Assembly: GCA_943787265.1 (NCBI GenBank)
Contig: CALSLT010000018.1
Coordinates: 1-57,088, forward strand
Direction of reading: 5' to 3'
Length of the DNA: 57,088 bases
Source of the DNA: an uncultured Planctomycetaceae bacterium
GTDB taxonomy: Bacteria; Planctomycetota; Planctomycetia; Planctomycetales; Planctomycetaceae
The notes under the pieces are model-generated. The model was not told the origin of the DNA, did no database searches, and worked only from the letters and a program-made list of their open reading frames with translations. The position numbers and the translations under genes were made by a program. Shown here in pieces: positions 17,449 to 26,977 of this stretch. Numbering within the stretch: position 1 is the first letter of the stretch; each line of letters starts with the position of its first letter.

Positions 17449-18490
17449 ATGCTTAAGAATCGTATTGCCGCTTTGTTCGGCAGCGTCGCGATTGCCGCTG
17501 CCATCAGTGTCTCGGCTCAGGGGGCCGCGCGGGCCCGGAATCGAAAGTCGTCGCTGACGGACTGGACAACCCATCGGGTGTCGCTGTGCAACCAGGCACG
17601 GGCCACGTCTTCATCGCCAGCCACGCCGGCATTCATCGTCTTGATCCAAAGTCGGGCAACCTGACGGCCGAAGTTACCGGCTATCCTGATCCGACTGACG
17701 TTTACGGCAAAGGTCCTAAGTACGCCATCGGACCATTGGGTCTGTCCATTCCTCGACCAGAACACTCTGGTTGTCGGTGGTGGAAGCCGCAAAGACGGTG
17801 ACGAGCTGGTTCGCGTTTTCACGGTTGGCGATGAGCCAGCCGCGAAGCCGCAGATGGAAAGCAAGGCTGCTAAAACTCTCGGCCCGATTCCGATGAGCGA
17901 TCAGACGATCAAGGGCGAAGGCAACTTCTACGGCGTCGTCGCAACGGCGACTGGCATTTACGTCACCTGCAACGGCGACGACACCAAAGGCTGGGTTGCT
18001 AAAGCAAACGTCAAGGATGGAAAAATTGGCAAGTTGCAACTGAAGATTGCTACCAAAGAAGCCACCGAAGTCGACGCTCCTGGCCCGATCACCACAACCA
18101 AGTCCGGTAAGGGTGTTCTGGTTGGTCAGATCGGCGAAGTCACTGTCCCTGGTGACAGCCTCGTCACGCTTTACTCGGGCAATGGCAAGATGCAGCGGAA
18201 CCCTGCCTTGTGGCCTGAACGATATCGCCGGCATTGCCTGGAGCCCATCCGGCAAGCTTTACGCGACTGACTTCTCATGGGTCGATGCAGCTCAAGGCGG
18301 ACTGTTTTCAGTTTCGCTTGGCAAGAAAGAAGCGAAGGAAGCTACCACGAAGAAGCTCCTGTCGCTCGACAAGCCAACGGGTATCGCCTTCGATGCTGAC
18401 GGAAACGCCTACGTCGCCGTCTTCGGCACAGCCGCTGAAGGTAGCGACAAGCCAGCCGGTCAGATTCTGAAAGTTTCTGGACTGAAATAG
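17449..18490 (+). pseudogene. Frameshifted secreted propeller (NHL/SMP-30-like) gene
   Basis: One coding region is spread over three frames. Residues MLKNRIAALFGSVAIAAAIS (17449 onward) form a signal peptide. Near 17520-17530, in a GGGGGCCGCGCGGGCCC tract, the frame moves by one base to KVVADGLDNPSGVAVQPG and HVFIASHAGIHRLDPKSG. Near 17748 it moves to FLDQNTLVVGGGSRKDGDEL and then GEGNFYGVVATATGIYVTC. Near 18205-18215 it moves again to GLNDIAGIAWSPSGKLYATD, ending GQILKVSGLK at 18490. Joined, the parts make an approximately 345-residue secreted beta-propeller with strand repeats typical of NHL/SMP-30 proteins. Codon use stays good in each segment, which argues for recent decay or for base-calling errors rather than old inactivation. 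Confidence 0.8.
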
Positions 18491-18852
18491 GCTATCGCTG
18501 AGGCAAACAGCGACTACGATGCGAAACATGGGCCCGCTCTGAGATTCTCAGAGCGGGCTTGTTTCGTATTTAGGGCCAATTATTCAGTCACATGAGTCAA
18601 ACTGGGAACTTTCACGTTTTCAGTGCATCCATACATGACGCCCAGATCCCCTCAGGCTGCCGCAAGAAGTAATTGCGTATGCTTGCGACGGTAAACAAGG
18701 CGACGTGGGCTATTGAGAATCATTGTAAATTGCGATTTACCCCGTTGACGCGACATCGTTCCGGTTGAACATCGGGAACGATTACGGTGAGATGGGTATC
18801 GAGACCGCGGTCAATCGTCGGTCAACATTCTGCTTTATTTGGGATATCGAAC
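18491..18852. other. Intergenic region (362 bp) before RTX gene
   Basis: It begins with the terminator at 18532-18558. The remainder up to 18852 probably carries the promoter and leader of the RTX-type gene. I see no further RNA-like structure or small gene that I can support. Confidence 0.4.
18532..18565 (+). terminator. Intrinsic terminator after the frameshifted propeller gene
   Basis: A perfect 12-base stem, GCCCGCTCTGAG (18532-18543) and CTCAGAGCGGGC (18547-18558), with a 3-base loop, followed by TTGTTTCG. Strong GC stem and T-rich tail fit factor-independent termination on the + strand. Confidence 0.8.
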
Positions 18853-21399
18853 ATGTTGTCCGCATTCTGGTGGAAGAATACCGGCTCGCCACGTCATCGT
18901 TCAGGGCGACGAGTTTCAGTTCTGAATACTCGAGCATCAACCGTTTCAGCATCAGTGTGCGAAGCGTCTGAGAAGCTGGAAGACAGAACGCTGTTGACAG
19001 TCAATGCACTGTTCTTTGGAAGCGAGTTGAACATCTTCGCTTCGGTGAACGACAGCATCACGGTCCGAACGAATCCTGCAAATTCATCGTTCGTCCAGGT
19101 TCTTGGCAACGGCGTGCCGGTTTCATCGGTTCAGTCTGTGCTGGCCAGCCAGATTACTCGCCTTCTGGTTGACGCTGGCTCTGGTGACAACGTCGTCAAT
19201 CTGTCCGGTGTAAATTCCGCGTTCTTTCCATCTCTGACCGGAGTGACCGTCGACGGCGGAGACGGCGATGACACCATCATCGGCACGGCGAATATCAACG
19301 ACACGCTGCGCGGCGAAGACGGCAACGACTCGATCACAGCCGGGACGGGAAACAACAGAGTCGACGGCGGTGACGGCAACGACCTGATCGACGGTGGCTT
19401 AGGTAACGACACGCTTAACGGCGGCAACGGTAACGACAACGTTCTCCGAGGTAGCGGCAACGACCGTATCGACGGCGGAGATGGCTTCGACACGCTCTTT
19501 GGTGGCGACGGTGCTGACACGATTACTGGTGGCGACGGAGCGGACCTCATTGAAGGCGACGCGACGGGCTTCACGGATACTGGCAGCGACTCGTTGAACG
19601 GTGGTTCGGGTGAGGACACGATTCTTGGTCAGGGCGGAAACGACACCATCAACGGATCCGCCAACAGCGACATCCTGATCGGTGGCGACGGCAATGACGC
19701 GATCATTGGCGGCGGCGATCACGACCTGATGCAGGGAGACGCTGGCGACGACACACTGACAGGTCAAAGCGGTCGAGACACGCTGGAAGGTGGAGCCGGC
19801 AACGACAACCTTAACGGCGGCACGAACAATGACGTGTTGCGAGGCGATGATTCCCTCGGACTGACGTCAGGCAACGACACGCTCAACGGTGGTGCTAATG
19901 AAGATTCGATCTTCGGCGGCGGCGGTAATGACAACATCATCGGTGGCGGCGGCAACGACTCGTTGGAAGGCGACGCGGGGCAGGACACCATCAATGGACA
20001 GTCTGGTAACGACACGATCTACGGCGGCGCCGACGATGACTCGCTGTTGGGTGACACCGGTAGCGATCTGATTAACGGTGACGATTCGCTTGGACTTGCA
20101 TCGGGCGACGATTTCATCAACGGCGGCGGCGACAACGACACACTTAACGGTGGCAACGGGGCGGACAACATCCTTGGCGGATCAGGGATCGATAACCTCA
20201 ACGGCGACAGCGGCAACGACACGCTTGATGGTCAGGGAGGCTCTGACATTATTGATGGCGGAGCGGGTGAAGACCTGATCGTCAGAGGCCTGGGCGACGC
20301 TTCCGACACCGTTGCTGGTGGATTCGGTGGAGACGTCCTTGAACTTCGAGGTGAGTCCAGTAATGACACCGTGACCGTCGGGCAAAGCGGGAGTCAGTTG
20401 ACCGTCACAGAAGGCGGTGGAACGGTTCTTGTCGGAAACGACATCGAACGAGTCGTCATCAATGGATCAAACGGGGACGACACGCTGACCGTCGGAAATG
20501 TTGATTCCGTTGTGCCGATGGTTCTCGAAGTCAACGGGGAAGCCGGTACCGATACGATTTCGGCCAGTGGAGCGTTCCTTGGTAGTGTCTTCCTGATTAT
20601 GGACGGTGGCATCGGCGACGACACGATCACTGGCAGCGAAAGCGGTGACACGATCCGCGGCGGTGACGGCGACGACATGCTTGACGGCGGAATGGGTGAC
20701 GACCGAATCGATACCGGAAACGGAAATGACTTTGCGACGGGGGACTCGGGCAACGACACGATCGACGGCGGATTTGGTAATGACACGCTGAATGGCGGCT
20801 CGGGGAACGACTCGCTGGTCGGAAGTTTTGACAATGACAACCTTGTAGGTGGAGGCGGCAACGACGCACTGCGAGGCGGCTTTGGTAACGACTTCCTGAA
20901 CGGAAACAGTGGCCATGACACCTTGAATGGTGACGCCGGGAACGACTCGCTACTTGGCGGAGCAGGGCACGACTCCATCTCGGCCGGAACGGGCAACGAT
21001 CGAATTCGCGGGCATAGCGGACATGACTCGATCAAAGGTGGCGACGGCGACGACAACATCCTTGGTGATTCGGGGCATGACGTCATTCGCGGTGGAGACG
21101 GCGATGATCAGATTGTCGGTGGAGCCGGCAACGACCTGATCAACGGTGATGACGGCGACGATTCGCTGAATGGCAACGGCGGAGATGATGTCATTCTGAT
21201 GGGTGACGGTGCAGACCGAGCTCTTGGTGGATCAGGTGCTGACTCGATCCTTGGTGGTGACGGTGACGACACTCTTAACGGGCAAGGTGGCACGGATATT
21301 CTGGCGGGCAACCAGGGGACGAATTCGTTCGCTGACCCCGCCGAAGTCAATGAGAGTCTGACAATCAGCCTGGCAGTTCTTGACGCTCTGAATATTTGA
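18853..21399 (+). CDS. Large secreted calcium-binding RTX (GGxGxDxLx) repeat protein
   Basis: About 848 residues from the ATG opening MLSAFWWKNTGSPRHRSG; an upstream in-frame ATG at 18787 is possible. The N-terminus carries the planctomycetal sorting-type motif SEKLEDRTLLT (LEDRTLL at 42-48) seen at the start of giant secreted proteins of the phylum. After about 130 residues come dozens of nonapeptides of the form GGxGNDxLx (for example GGDGNDLID, GGLGNDTLN), in two blocks separated by a non-repeat segment at about 480-580 (VAGGFGGDVLELRGESSNDTV...). RTX repeats fold into a calcium-filled beta-roll after export. No catalytic domain is visible, so a structural or surface adhesive role is likely. 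No type I exporter is adjacent. It ends 10 bases before a glycosyltransferase gene. Confidence 0.9.
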   Translation: MLSAFWWKNTGSPRHRSGRRVSVLNTRASTVSASVCEASEKLEDRTLLTVNALFFGSELNIFASVNDSITVRTNPANSSFVQVLGNGVPVSSVQSVLASQITRLLVDAGSGDNVVNLSGVNSAFFPSLTGVTVDGGDGDDTIIGTANINDTLRGEDGNDSITAGTGNNRVDGGDGNDLIDGGLGNDTLNGGNGNDNVLRGSGNDRIDGGDGFDTLFGGDGADTITGGDGADLIEGDATGFTDTGSDSLNGGSGEDTILGQGGNDTINGSANSDILIGGDGNDAIIGGGDHDLMQGDAGDDTLTGQSGRDTLEGGAGNDNLNGGTNNDVLRGDDSLGLTSGNDTLNGGANEDSIFGGGGNDNIIGGGGNDSLEGDAGQDTINGQSGNDTIYGGADDDSLLGDTGSDLINGDDSLGLASGDDFINGGGDNDTLNGGNGADNILGGSGIDNLNGDSGNDTLDGQGGSDIIDGGAGEDLIVRGLGDASDTVAGGFGGDVLELRGESSNDTVTVGQSGSQLTVTEGGGTVLVGNDIERVVINGSNGDDTLTVGNVDSVVPMVLEVNGEAGTDTISASGAFLGSVFLIMDGGIGDDTITGSESGDTIRGGDGDDMLDGGMGDDRIDTGNGNDFATGDSGNDTIDGGFGNDTLNGGSGNDSLVGSFDNDNLVGGGGNDALRGGFGNDFLNGNSGHDTLNGDAGNDSLLGGAGHDSISAGTGNDRIRGHSGHDSIKGGDGDDNILGDSGHDVIRGGDGDDQIVGGAGNDLINGDDGDDSLNGNGGDDVILMGDGADRALGGSGADSILGGDGDDTLNGQGGTDILAGNQGTNSFADPAEVNESLTISLAVLDALNI
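19255..21330 (+). repeat. RTX nonapeptide-coding repeat tract
   Basis: A roughly 2 kb tract of degenerate 27-base units encodes GGxGxDxLx nonapeptides, rich in GGCGGC, AACGAC and GACGGC words. A non-repeat stretch divides it near 20290-20600. The low complexity makes long false frames on the other strand. Confidence 0.85.
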
Positions 21400-21409
21400 A
21401 GCAACCAAA

Positions 21410-22558
21410 GTGGAACTCGCGGGCTGGTTGCTGTTTGCCGTCGTTTTATTCTACGCCGGACCGGCGTTGGTAGTGATGCCGCGTCGAACTCTTCGGAGAT
21501 ATGCCGCGAGCACTGACGAGCCAGCGTCCTGGCCAGTTGTTTCGGTCATCATTGCCGCCCGCGACGAAGAGCAGCGGATCGGTGAAACTCTGAGTGGATT
21601 GCTGGCATCCGATTATCCGCACTTGGAAGTCATCGTTGCGAACGACCGGTCCACCGATGGCACTTTGCAGATAGCGGAAGCGATCGCTGACAACGATAGC
21701 CGCCTGCGAATAGTCACTATTGATGACGTGCCGGAAGGCTGGCTCGGCAAAACAAACGCGATGACGCAGGCGGCGAATCTGGCGACTGGTGAGTTTCTTC
21801 TCTTTACTGATGGAGACATTCAGTTTTCGCCTGATGCGCTTCGGCTGGCGATGCGATACACGCTTGATCGAAAGCTCGATCACTTCTGTCTGTTTCCATC
21901 GATGGAAACTCATGGCTGGTCCGAGTGTGTGCTGGTTTCGTTCTTTGCAATGCTGTTTTCTTTTGGGACTCAGCCGTGGCTGAGGTCGTATCGATTTCCT
22001 GGTGCGTACTACGGAATCGGTGCGTTCAATCTCGTTCGCCGCTCCGCTTACGATGCATTTGGCGGGCACGACCCAATCGGACTCGACATTCTTGATGACG
22101 TGAAGTTGGGCAAGCTTCTTTTCAAGCAGCGGGCGACGGCTGACTGTCTCGTTGCCGAGGACGCTGTTCGAGTTCGCTGGCAATGCTCAACGTGGGGAGT
22201 CATCCGAGGCCTGGAGAAGAATGCTTTTGCGGCGATGAGCTACTCGCTGATCAAGATGCTGGGGTTCTCTCTGTTCTTCGGGCTGATCTTTTTTGTTCCG
22301 ATTCTTGCCGTGCTTTGGGGGCCGTTTGAATCAGCGACCGGATTCCTCTCAGTCTTGATCATGTTGCACCTCACGTTTGCTCGATTGTCCGCCGCGTTTG
22401 GAGGATCGTTGACCGTGATGCCAGGTCTGACGTTTGGAGCTGCTGGCGTGCTGTTTGCATTCTGGCGGTCGGCATTCCTGACTCTTCGAGACGGCGGCGT
22501 CACGTGGCGTGAAACGTTCTACCCACTGAAAGACCTTCGTGCTGGTGAGTATCGGTAA
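21410..22558 (+). CDS. Membrane glycosyltransferase family 2
   Basis: 382 residues, starting at GTG only 10 bases after the RTX stop, so probably cotranscribed. A membrane helix at the N-terminus (about 3-22) is followed by a GT-A domain. VSVIIAARDEEQRI is the nucleotide-binding start, VANDRSTDGT follows, and the DxD-type metal site is TDGDI (134-136). The acceptor-site region is VRVRWQCSTWGVIRGLEKN. Three or more helices end the protein (about 275-300, 305-330, 335-360). GWLGKTNAM is shared with hopene-associated HpnB-like and carotenoid-type glycosyltransferases, so a lipid acceptor is possible; the substrate is not determined. The RTX pairing may be accidental, or the enzyme may modify the secreted product. 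Confidence 0.85.
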   Translation: MELAGWLLFAVVLFYAGPALVVMPRRTLRRYAASTDEPASWPVVSVIIAARDEEQRIGETLSGLLASDYPHLEVIVANDRSTDGTLQIAEAIADNDSRLRIVTIDDVPEGWLGKTNAMTQAANLATGEFLLFTDGDIQFSPDALRLAMRYTLDRKLDHFCLFPSMETHGWSECVLVSFFAMLFSFGTQPWLRSYRFPGAYYGIGAFNLVRRSAYDAFGGHDPIGLDILDDVKLGKLLFKQRATADCLVAEDAVRVRWQCSTWGVIRGLEKNAFAAMSYSLIKMLGFSLFFGLIFFVPILAVLWGPFESATGFLSVLIMLHLTFARLSAAFGGSLTVMPGLTFGAAGVLFAFWRSAFLTLRDGGVTWRETFYPLKDLRAGEYR

Positions 22559-22650
22559 CCACTTTCGTAGGCCAGGCTCTGCATGTCGAAGTCTTTGTGA
22601 GGCAATGATCCCGGAGGTTGAGTCAGGAGTCATTCAACCGCCAAAAAAGA

Positions 22651-22690
22651 AAATCGAAGCCCGCCGAAACTCGGCAGGCTTCGATTTTTT
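22651..22690. terminator. Bidirectional terminator between convergent genes
   Basis: The stem AAATCGAAGCC-GCCGA (left) pairs with TCGGC-GGCTTCGATTT (right) with a small bulge and short loop. On the + strand it is followed by TTTTTT, and on the minus strand by a matching T-run from the AAAAAAGAAAA before it. It serves the glycosyltransferase (+) and the 22733-25795 gene (-). Confidence 0.88.
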
Positions 22691-22732
22691 ACGGTTTCCG
22701 TCAGGCAGAGTCTGACGTGCTCACTGTCCCGA

Positions 22733-25700
22733 TCAGACTTCGAGCAAGTCCCACTCGGCATAGACGTCGTCGACGGATTCGAAATCGTCGCCGTCAGCCG
22801 CAACGTTCACGTGGAATGTTGTCGCAACTTCTTCGAAGCCGTCGGAAGCGGTGACTCGAATTTGTACATCGCCGACGTACCCTTCCGCAGCCGTCACAAT
22901 CAGGATGCCGTCTTCAATTGAGGCGGTGACCGGTACGGCCTGCGGATCAGTCAACAGCGAAGGATCGTCGTAGACCTCGCTGTCCAGATTCGCGATCAAC
23001 GGGCTGGCATCGAAGCTGTCGTTCCATTGATGGAGTTCGCCGTTCGGGAGCAGATAGAACCACTGATTGTCGGCGTCACGAATCCATCGTTCGTTCTGAC
23101 CGAGATAGTTGTCGTAGTAGTTACCGCCAGACCAGAAGCCATGCCCGTCGTCGAGCACCGAGAGTTCGTCGCCGATCACTTCAACCTCGTAGTAGATCGT
23201 CTGCCCATCAGCGTCGATAGCCGGCAGAGCAACTTCCAGCGGCACACCCGATGTCGCAACTTGGTCAGCGATGTCGACTTCAGGAGCCGTGTTGATCACC
23301 TCGAGATTGAACGATGTGCTGGCCGACTCTTCGCCATCCGAAACAGTGACTTCGATTTCAACCGTTCCTGTTTCATTTCCTGAAGTAATCACAAGCTGGC
23401 CATCAACGATTTCTGTCGAAATTTCCGGAGCGGAACTGGTCAGCAGAATCTGAGGATCGTTGTAAACGTCGACCGAATACGCAGCCAGTTGAGTACTGCT
23501 TTCGAAGCTGCCTCCCCACTCGTTCAGCGATCCATCCGGCAGAAGGAAGTACCAGCCGTTATCGCCCTGAAGCCACTTTTCGTTCTGGCCGCCCCAGTTG
23601 GCAGCGTAATCGTCGACGCCAGCGATCGTGTGTAGATTGTGTTCTGCCATGATCTGACCGGCCCACGATGCCAAAACCTGAACTTCGAACTCCAGAGAAT
23701 CGCCGTCCGCATCGCCCGCTCCGAGATCAACGATAAGCTGCTCTTCTCCGACAAGCACCGCCTGGTTATCGATCTCAGAGATAGTCGGTGCTAAGTTTTC
23801 CTCGACGACTTCCTCAATCAGATTTGCTGGATCGCCGAGAAAGCTCAGCAGTTGCTCGTCCGTTGCGTCGTTGAGAAGGTCCACTCCATTCAGGGATTCC
23901 GGAACGTTCAGGCTGACGTAGCGAGCGTAATCAAATCCCGCTTCAAGATCCGGATTGAATGCCTGCCCCGGAGTCGGGTCGAAACCGTCTGGCGTCAGAG
24001 CGTTGCTGTTCTGGTAAAACGGATCGAAGTCGTTGGCTTTTTCCCAATCGGTGTACGTGACCATTCCGACCTGCAAAGTCTCGGGCATGTCTGGTCGGCT
24101 GTACCGGCGATGAACCTGCCATTCCTCACCGGGCAGTCGGAAGAGTGTAAAGACGTCAGTGCCGATTCGAGCAATCTGAATCTCGGCGACGCTGGCGTCC
24201 GGACCAAGCTCTGTCAGTTCAAGGTCTGACGAACTGTTGCGGGTTGTTTTCACTTCAAGATTGAACTGATTCTCACCGTTGGCATAAGCCGCGTTGCCAT
24301 AACCGAGCGAGAGAAACACAAAGTTCTCGCCATTGTTCGTTCCGTCGTCAGCCATCGACCCCGGAGCCCATTCATTCGGAGCGTCGGTGATGTCGCGAGG
24401 CGTGCGAATCATGACTCCGCCAAGCGAGAAATCGCCGTCACCCGGCACACTGTCAGCATCGCTGCCGCCGATGTCGTCTCGGTCGTTGATGTTGACTCGC
24501 GTTGTGAAAGCGAAGTCGCCCGTCACCGTTTTATACGCGAGCGGTCCGCGATAGTTTTCGAACCAGACCGTCGTGTGCGGCACCATCGTCAGGTGACCCT
24601 CCTGAGTCTGATCCACGTCGAAGGTTTGAAGCTGGTCGGCGTTCCAGCCTTCGGTCTCGTTCACTCGAAGCCAGTCGGTGATCGACGCCGCATCGTTGAA
24701 CTCATCGCTGAGGCCGGGGATCGGCACGGCCGTTGGCTGTTCTGCCCCACCGCCTGCGCCCTCATCAATGAGGTTCGTGTTAGCTCCGAGGAAGCTGAGC
24801 AACTCAGCATCAGACGCTGCGTTCGGATCAGTCAGGTCGGCTCCGGCCAGTGCTTCGGGCACGTCGGGAAGAGCATAGCGGGCATATTCAAAACCGGCTG
24901 TCAGGTCTGGGTTGAATGCTTCGCCAGGAGTTGGGTCGCCAGCCAGTCCCGGAACAAGCACGGTACTGTTCTGAGTGAACGGGTCGAAATCGCTGACCTT
25001 CTCCCAGTCGGAATATGTGACAAGTCCGACCTGCATGGTCTCGGGCATGTCGGGACGCGAGAACCGACGATGAACCTGCCATTCCTGCCCCGGCAGCTGG
25101 TACATCGCAATGACGGAGTTCCCGATTCGGGAAAGCTGGACGTTGACGACGCCGGTGTCAGATCCTAGCGAAGTCACTTCGAGCTGCGAGTCACTGTTTC
25201 TCGTGTTTTTTACTTCCATAGCGAACTCGTCGGGGTTGCCCGCTGCGTAACCGGCCGACAGGAAGATGTAGTTCTCACCGTTGTTCGTTCCGTCGTCGGC
25301 CATGCTGCCCGGAGACCAATCAGTCACTGCGTCGGTGTAGTCTCGCGGCGTGCGGATCATCGCTCCCGCCAGCGAGTAATCTGCATCGCCCGGCACGTCA
25401 TTGGCGTCGCTCCCGCCGATGTCGTCCCGGTCCGTAATGTGAACCTGCGTCGTAAAGGAAAAATCACCAGTCACGAGTTGAAAAGCCATCGGCCCGCGGT
25501 AGTTCTGATACCAGCCCGTCGTGTGCGGCTCCTGCACCATTCGGCCTGGCTGAGTCGCGTCGATGTCGTAAACGTTGAGCTGATCAGCGTTCCAGCCTTC
25601 GACCTCGTTAACACGCTGCCACTGATCCGTCGTCGAAGCGTCGTCAAACTCGTCGCTCAGACCAGCGATCGGAGTGGCCGCCAGAAGCTGACGAGTCTCC

Positions 25701-25795
25701 AGTGATTCAGTTGCCGCGGTAACGGGCGTCTGGGTGTTTTTTTTTCGACGGTTTGCTGAACGAGTTTTGCGAATGTGATTCCAGGGACGAAGCAT
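22733..25795 (-). CDS. Giant secreted protein: two lectin-like units plus cadherin-like domains
   Basis: 1020 residues, ATG after a good ribosome site (GAGG, 8 to 9 bases). The N-terminus is basic with the planctomycetal motif ESLETRQLLA. Then come two copies of an approximately 300-residue unit (about 45-330 and 350-650) with near-identical landmarks: LSDEF(D/N)DA, GWNADQL, NYRGP, DRDDIGGSDA, MIRTPRD, SMADDGTNNGEN, RFSRPDMPET or RYSRPDMPET. This unit resembles DUF1349/concanavalin-like carbohydrate-binding folds. Next are two cadherin/Ig-like domains (APTISEIDNQAV, NTAPEVDIADQVA). Each contains a GWYFLLPDGSLNEW or QWFYLLPNGELHQW module, then a C-terminal strand region. Likely a surface adhesin or glycan-binding protein. 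A run of nine A in the sense strand (KKN codons, near 25737-25745) is a slip-prone tract. Confidence 0.88.
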   Translation of the reverse strand: MLRPWNHIRKTRSANRRKKNTQTPVTAATESLETRQLLAATPIAGLSDEFDDASTTDQWQRVNEVEGWNADQLNVYDIDATQPGRMVQEPHTTGWYQNYRGPMAFQLVTGDFSFTTQVHITDRDDIGGSDANDVPGDADYSLAGAMIRTPRDYTDAVTDWSPGSMADDGTNNGENYIFLSAGYAAGNPDEFAMEVKNTRNSDSQLEVTSLGSDTGVVNVQLSRIGNSVIAMYQLPGQEWQVHRRFSRPDMPETMQVGLVTYSDWEKVSDFDPFTQNSTVLVPGLAGDPTPGEAFNPDLTAGFEYARYALPDVPEALAGADLTDPNAASDAELLSFLGANTNLIDEGAGGGAEQPTAVPIPGLSDEFNDAASITDWLRVNETEGWNADQLQTFDVDQTQEGHLTMVPHTTVWFENYRGPLAYKTVTGDFAFTTRVNINDRDDIGGSDADSVPGDGDFSLGGVMIRTPRDITDAPNEWAPGSMADDGTNNGENFVFLSLGYGNAAYANGENQFNLEVKTTRNSSSDLELTELGPDASVAEIQIARIGTDVFTLFRLPGEEWQVHRRYSRPDMPETLQVGMVTYTDWEKANDFDPFYQNSNALTPDGFDPTPGQAFNPDLEAGFDYARYVSLNVPESLNGVDLLNDATDEQLLSFLGDPANLIEEVVEENLAPTISEIDNQAVLVGEEQLIVDLGAGDADGDSLEFEVQVLASWAGQIMAEHNLHTIAGVDDYAANWGGQNEKWLQGDNGWYFLLPDGSLNEWGGSFESSTQLAAYSVDVYNDPQILLTSSAPEISTEIVDGQLVITSGNETGTVEIEVTVSDGEESASTSFNLEVINTAPEVDIADQVATSGVPLEVALPAIDADGQTIYYEVEVIGDELSVLDDGHGFWSGGNYYDNYLGQNERWIRDADNQWFYLLPNGELHQWNDSFDASPLIANLDSEVYDDPSLLTDPQAVPVTASIEDGILIVTAAEGYVGDVQIRVTASDGFEEVATTFHVNVAADGDDFESVDDVYAEWDLLEV

Positions 25796-25921
25796 AAGGG
25801 CACCTCAACAGTCAGAGTAAATCTGATGCCCAGGTCCACCAAACCCGCCCGGGCGTTCTGCTGAGGAACTCGCTGTCGATCGCCGTAGCCCGACAGACTT
25901 TCTGCAAGATTTTCGAAAGAA

Positions 25922-26695
25922 TCAGCGAGTCGCGAATTCTGCCTTACGGCGCTGGCCACTCGATCTTTCGGCCGCGTTTGGCATTTCGTCAATGATTCGT
26001 TCAATCGTCGCAGACGGAAGCTCGAATCGTGCTGGCTGAACCAACGCCACCGAAAGCTTGCGCTGAAACTCGTCCCGGTCCATTGCGACCGTTCCGAACT
26101 GGCTGAGAAAGCCGCTCGGATACTGCACATCGTGAAGCAGGAAATTGTTGGCTCGCAGGATCTCAAAGAGTGTCGCGAAGCAAACTTTGCCCGCATGATT
26201 CACGCGGTGAAACTGACTTTCCGAAACGAAGTATCGGCCGATGCACAGCCCGTAAACTCCGCCGACCAGTTCGCCATTCTGCCACGCCTCGACGCTTCGA
26301 GCCTGCCCCATTCGAAACAGCTCTTTGTAAACATCTGCAAGCTGTGGAGTAATCCACGTCTCAGGCCGTTCGGCACACGCCGCGATGACTTCGTCAAATG
26401 CTGAGTCGATGCGAATTTCAAACCGCCCACTTCTTACCACACGGCGCAGGCTCTTTCGGACATGAAAGTCGTCGACAGGGATCAGCGTTCTTTTCACAGG
26501 GCATCGCCACTCGACCGTGCCGGAAGAATTCGGCATCGGAAAGAAGCCGTTTGACGTCGCTCGCAGAACCGTTTCGGGCGAAAACTCCAACGAATTCAAA
26601 ACAGCCTGCTGAGCTGCAACCTGCCCGTCAGGCACGTGCCGCATTCCGGACCGAACAAGTCTGCGCAATAAACCAGCAAGCATGAGAATGACCAA
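25922..26695 (-). CDS. aat: Leucyl/phenylalanyl-tRNA--protein transferase
   Basis: 257 residues; an internal ATG four codons in is equally plausible. The enzyme moves Leu or Phe from its tRNA to proteins with N-terminal Arg/Lys, marking them for ClpS/ClpAP (bacterial N-end rule). Family blocks seen in order: NGFFPMPNSSGTVEWRCPVKR, RRVVRSGRFEIRIDSAFDEV, PETWITPQLADVYKELFRMG, SVEAWQNGELVGGVYGLCIG and FVSESQFHRVNHAGKVC. The usual 'GESMF' is ESQF here. The C-terminal extension after HDVQYPSGFLSQFGTVAMDRDEF is longer than in E. coli and basic at the end. It is divergent from the membrane protein at 26978. Confidence 0.9.
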   Translation of the reverse strand: MVILMLAGLLRRLVRSGMRHVPDGQVAAQQAVLNSLEFSPETVLRATSNGFFPMPNSSGTVEWRCPVKRTLIPVDDFHVRKSLRRVVRSGRFEIRIDSAFDEVIAACAERPETWITPQLADVYKELFRMGQARSVEAWQNGELVGGVYGLCIGRYFVSESQFHRVNHAGKVCFATLFEILRANNFLLHDVQYPSGFLSQFGTVAMDRDEFQRKLSVALVQPARFELPSATIERIIDEMPNAAERSSGQRRKAEFATR

Positions 26696-26977
26696 ATTCC
26701 GGGGACGTAATCCAGCAACGGCTCGCAGGCTTCAAGTTTCGGACAAGCCACCAAGCGAGCACCATTTTCATCCTGGCTCACATGAAGGGGCTCGGTGGCA
26801 AACCTGCAAAGAGAAAAGCCCTCACCGCCATCGTCAGGCCACAATTAGGGATTATGCCGGTTTGGCATTTGCATCGCTGGGCCACGTCACAAGACATCAT
26901 CGGTTTACACCATGCGAAAACGGTGTACGTTTAACGTTTCCGTGGTCGAATCGTGTCACCGCTCGGAACTTTGGCTA
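26696..26977. other. Divergent intergenic region (282 bp)
   Basis: It separates aat from the unknown membrane protein gene. It must hold promoters for both, but I see no convincing promoter boxes or operator. A short minus-strand frame here was considered and not accepted. Confidence 0.35.

Noticed and set aside
19131..20015. Long minus-strand frames rich in Ser/Pro opposite the RTX gene
   Set aside because: They mirror the GGC/AAC/GAC repeat words of the RTX tract and have low-complexity composition without starts or domains.
26596..26844. Minus-strand frame of 82 codons upstream of aat with plausible composition
   Set aside because: It overlaps aat by 100 bases, starts only at TTG without a ribosome site, and ends in a low-quality tail. 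Evidence is too weak to list as a gene.
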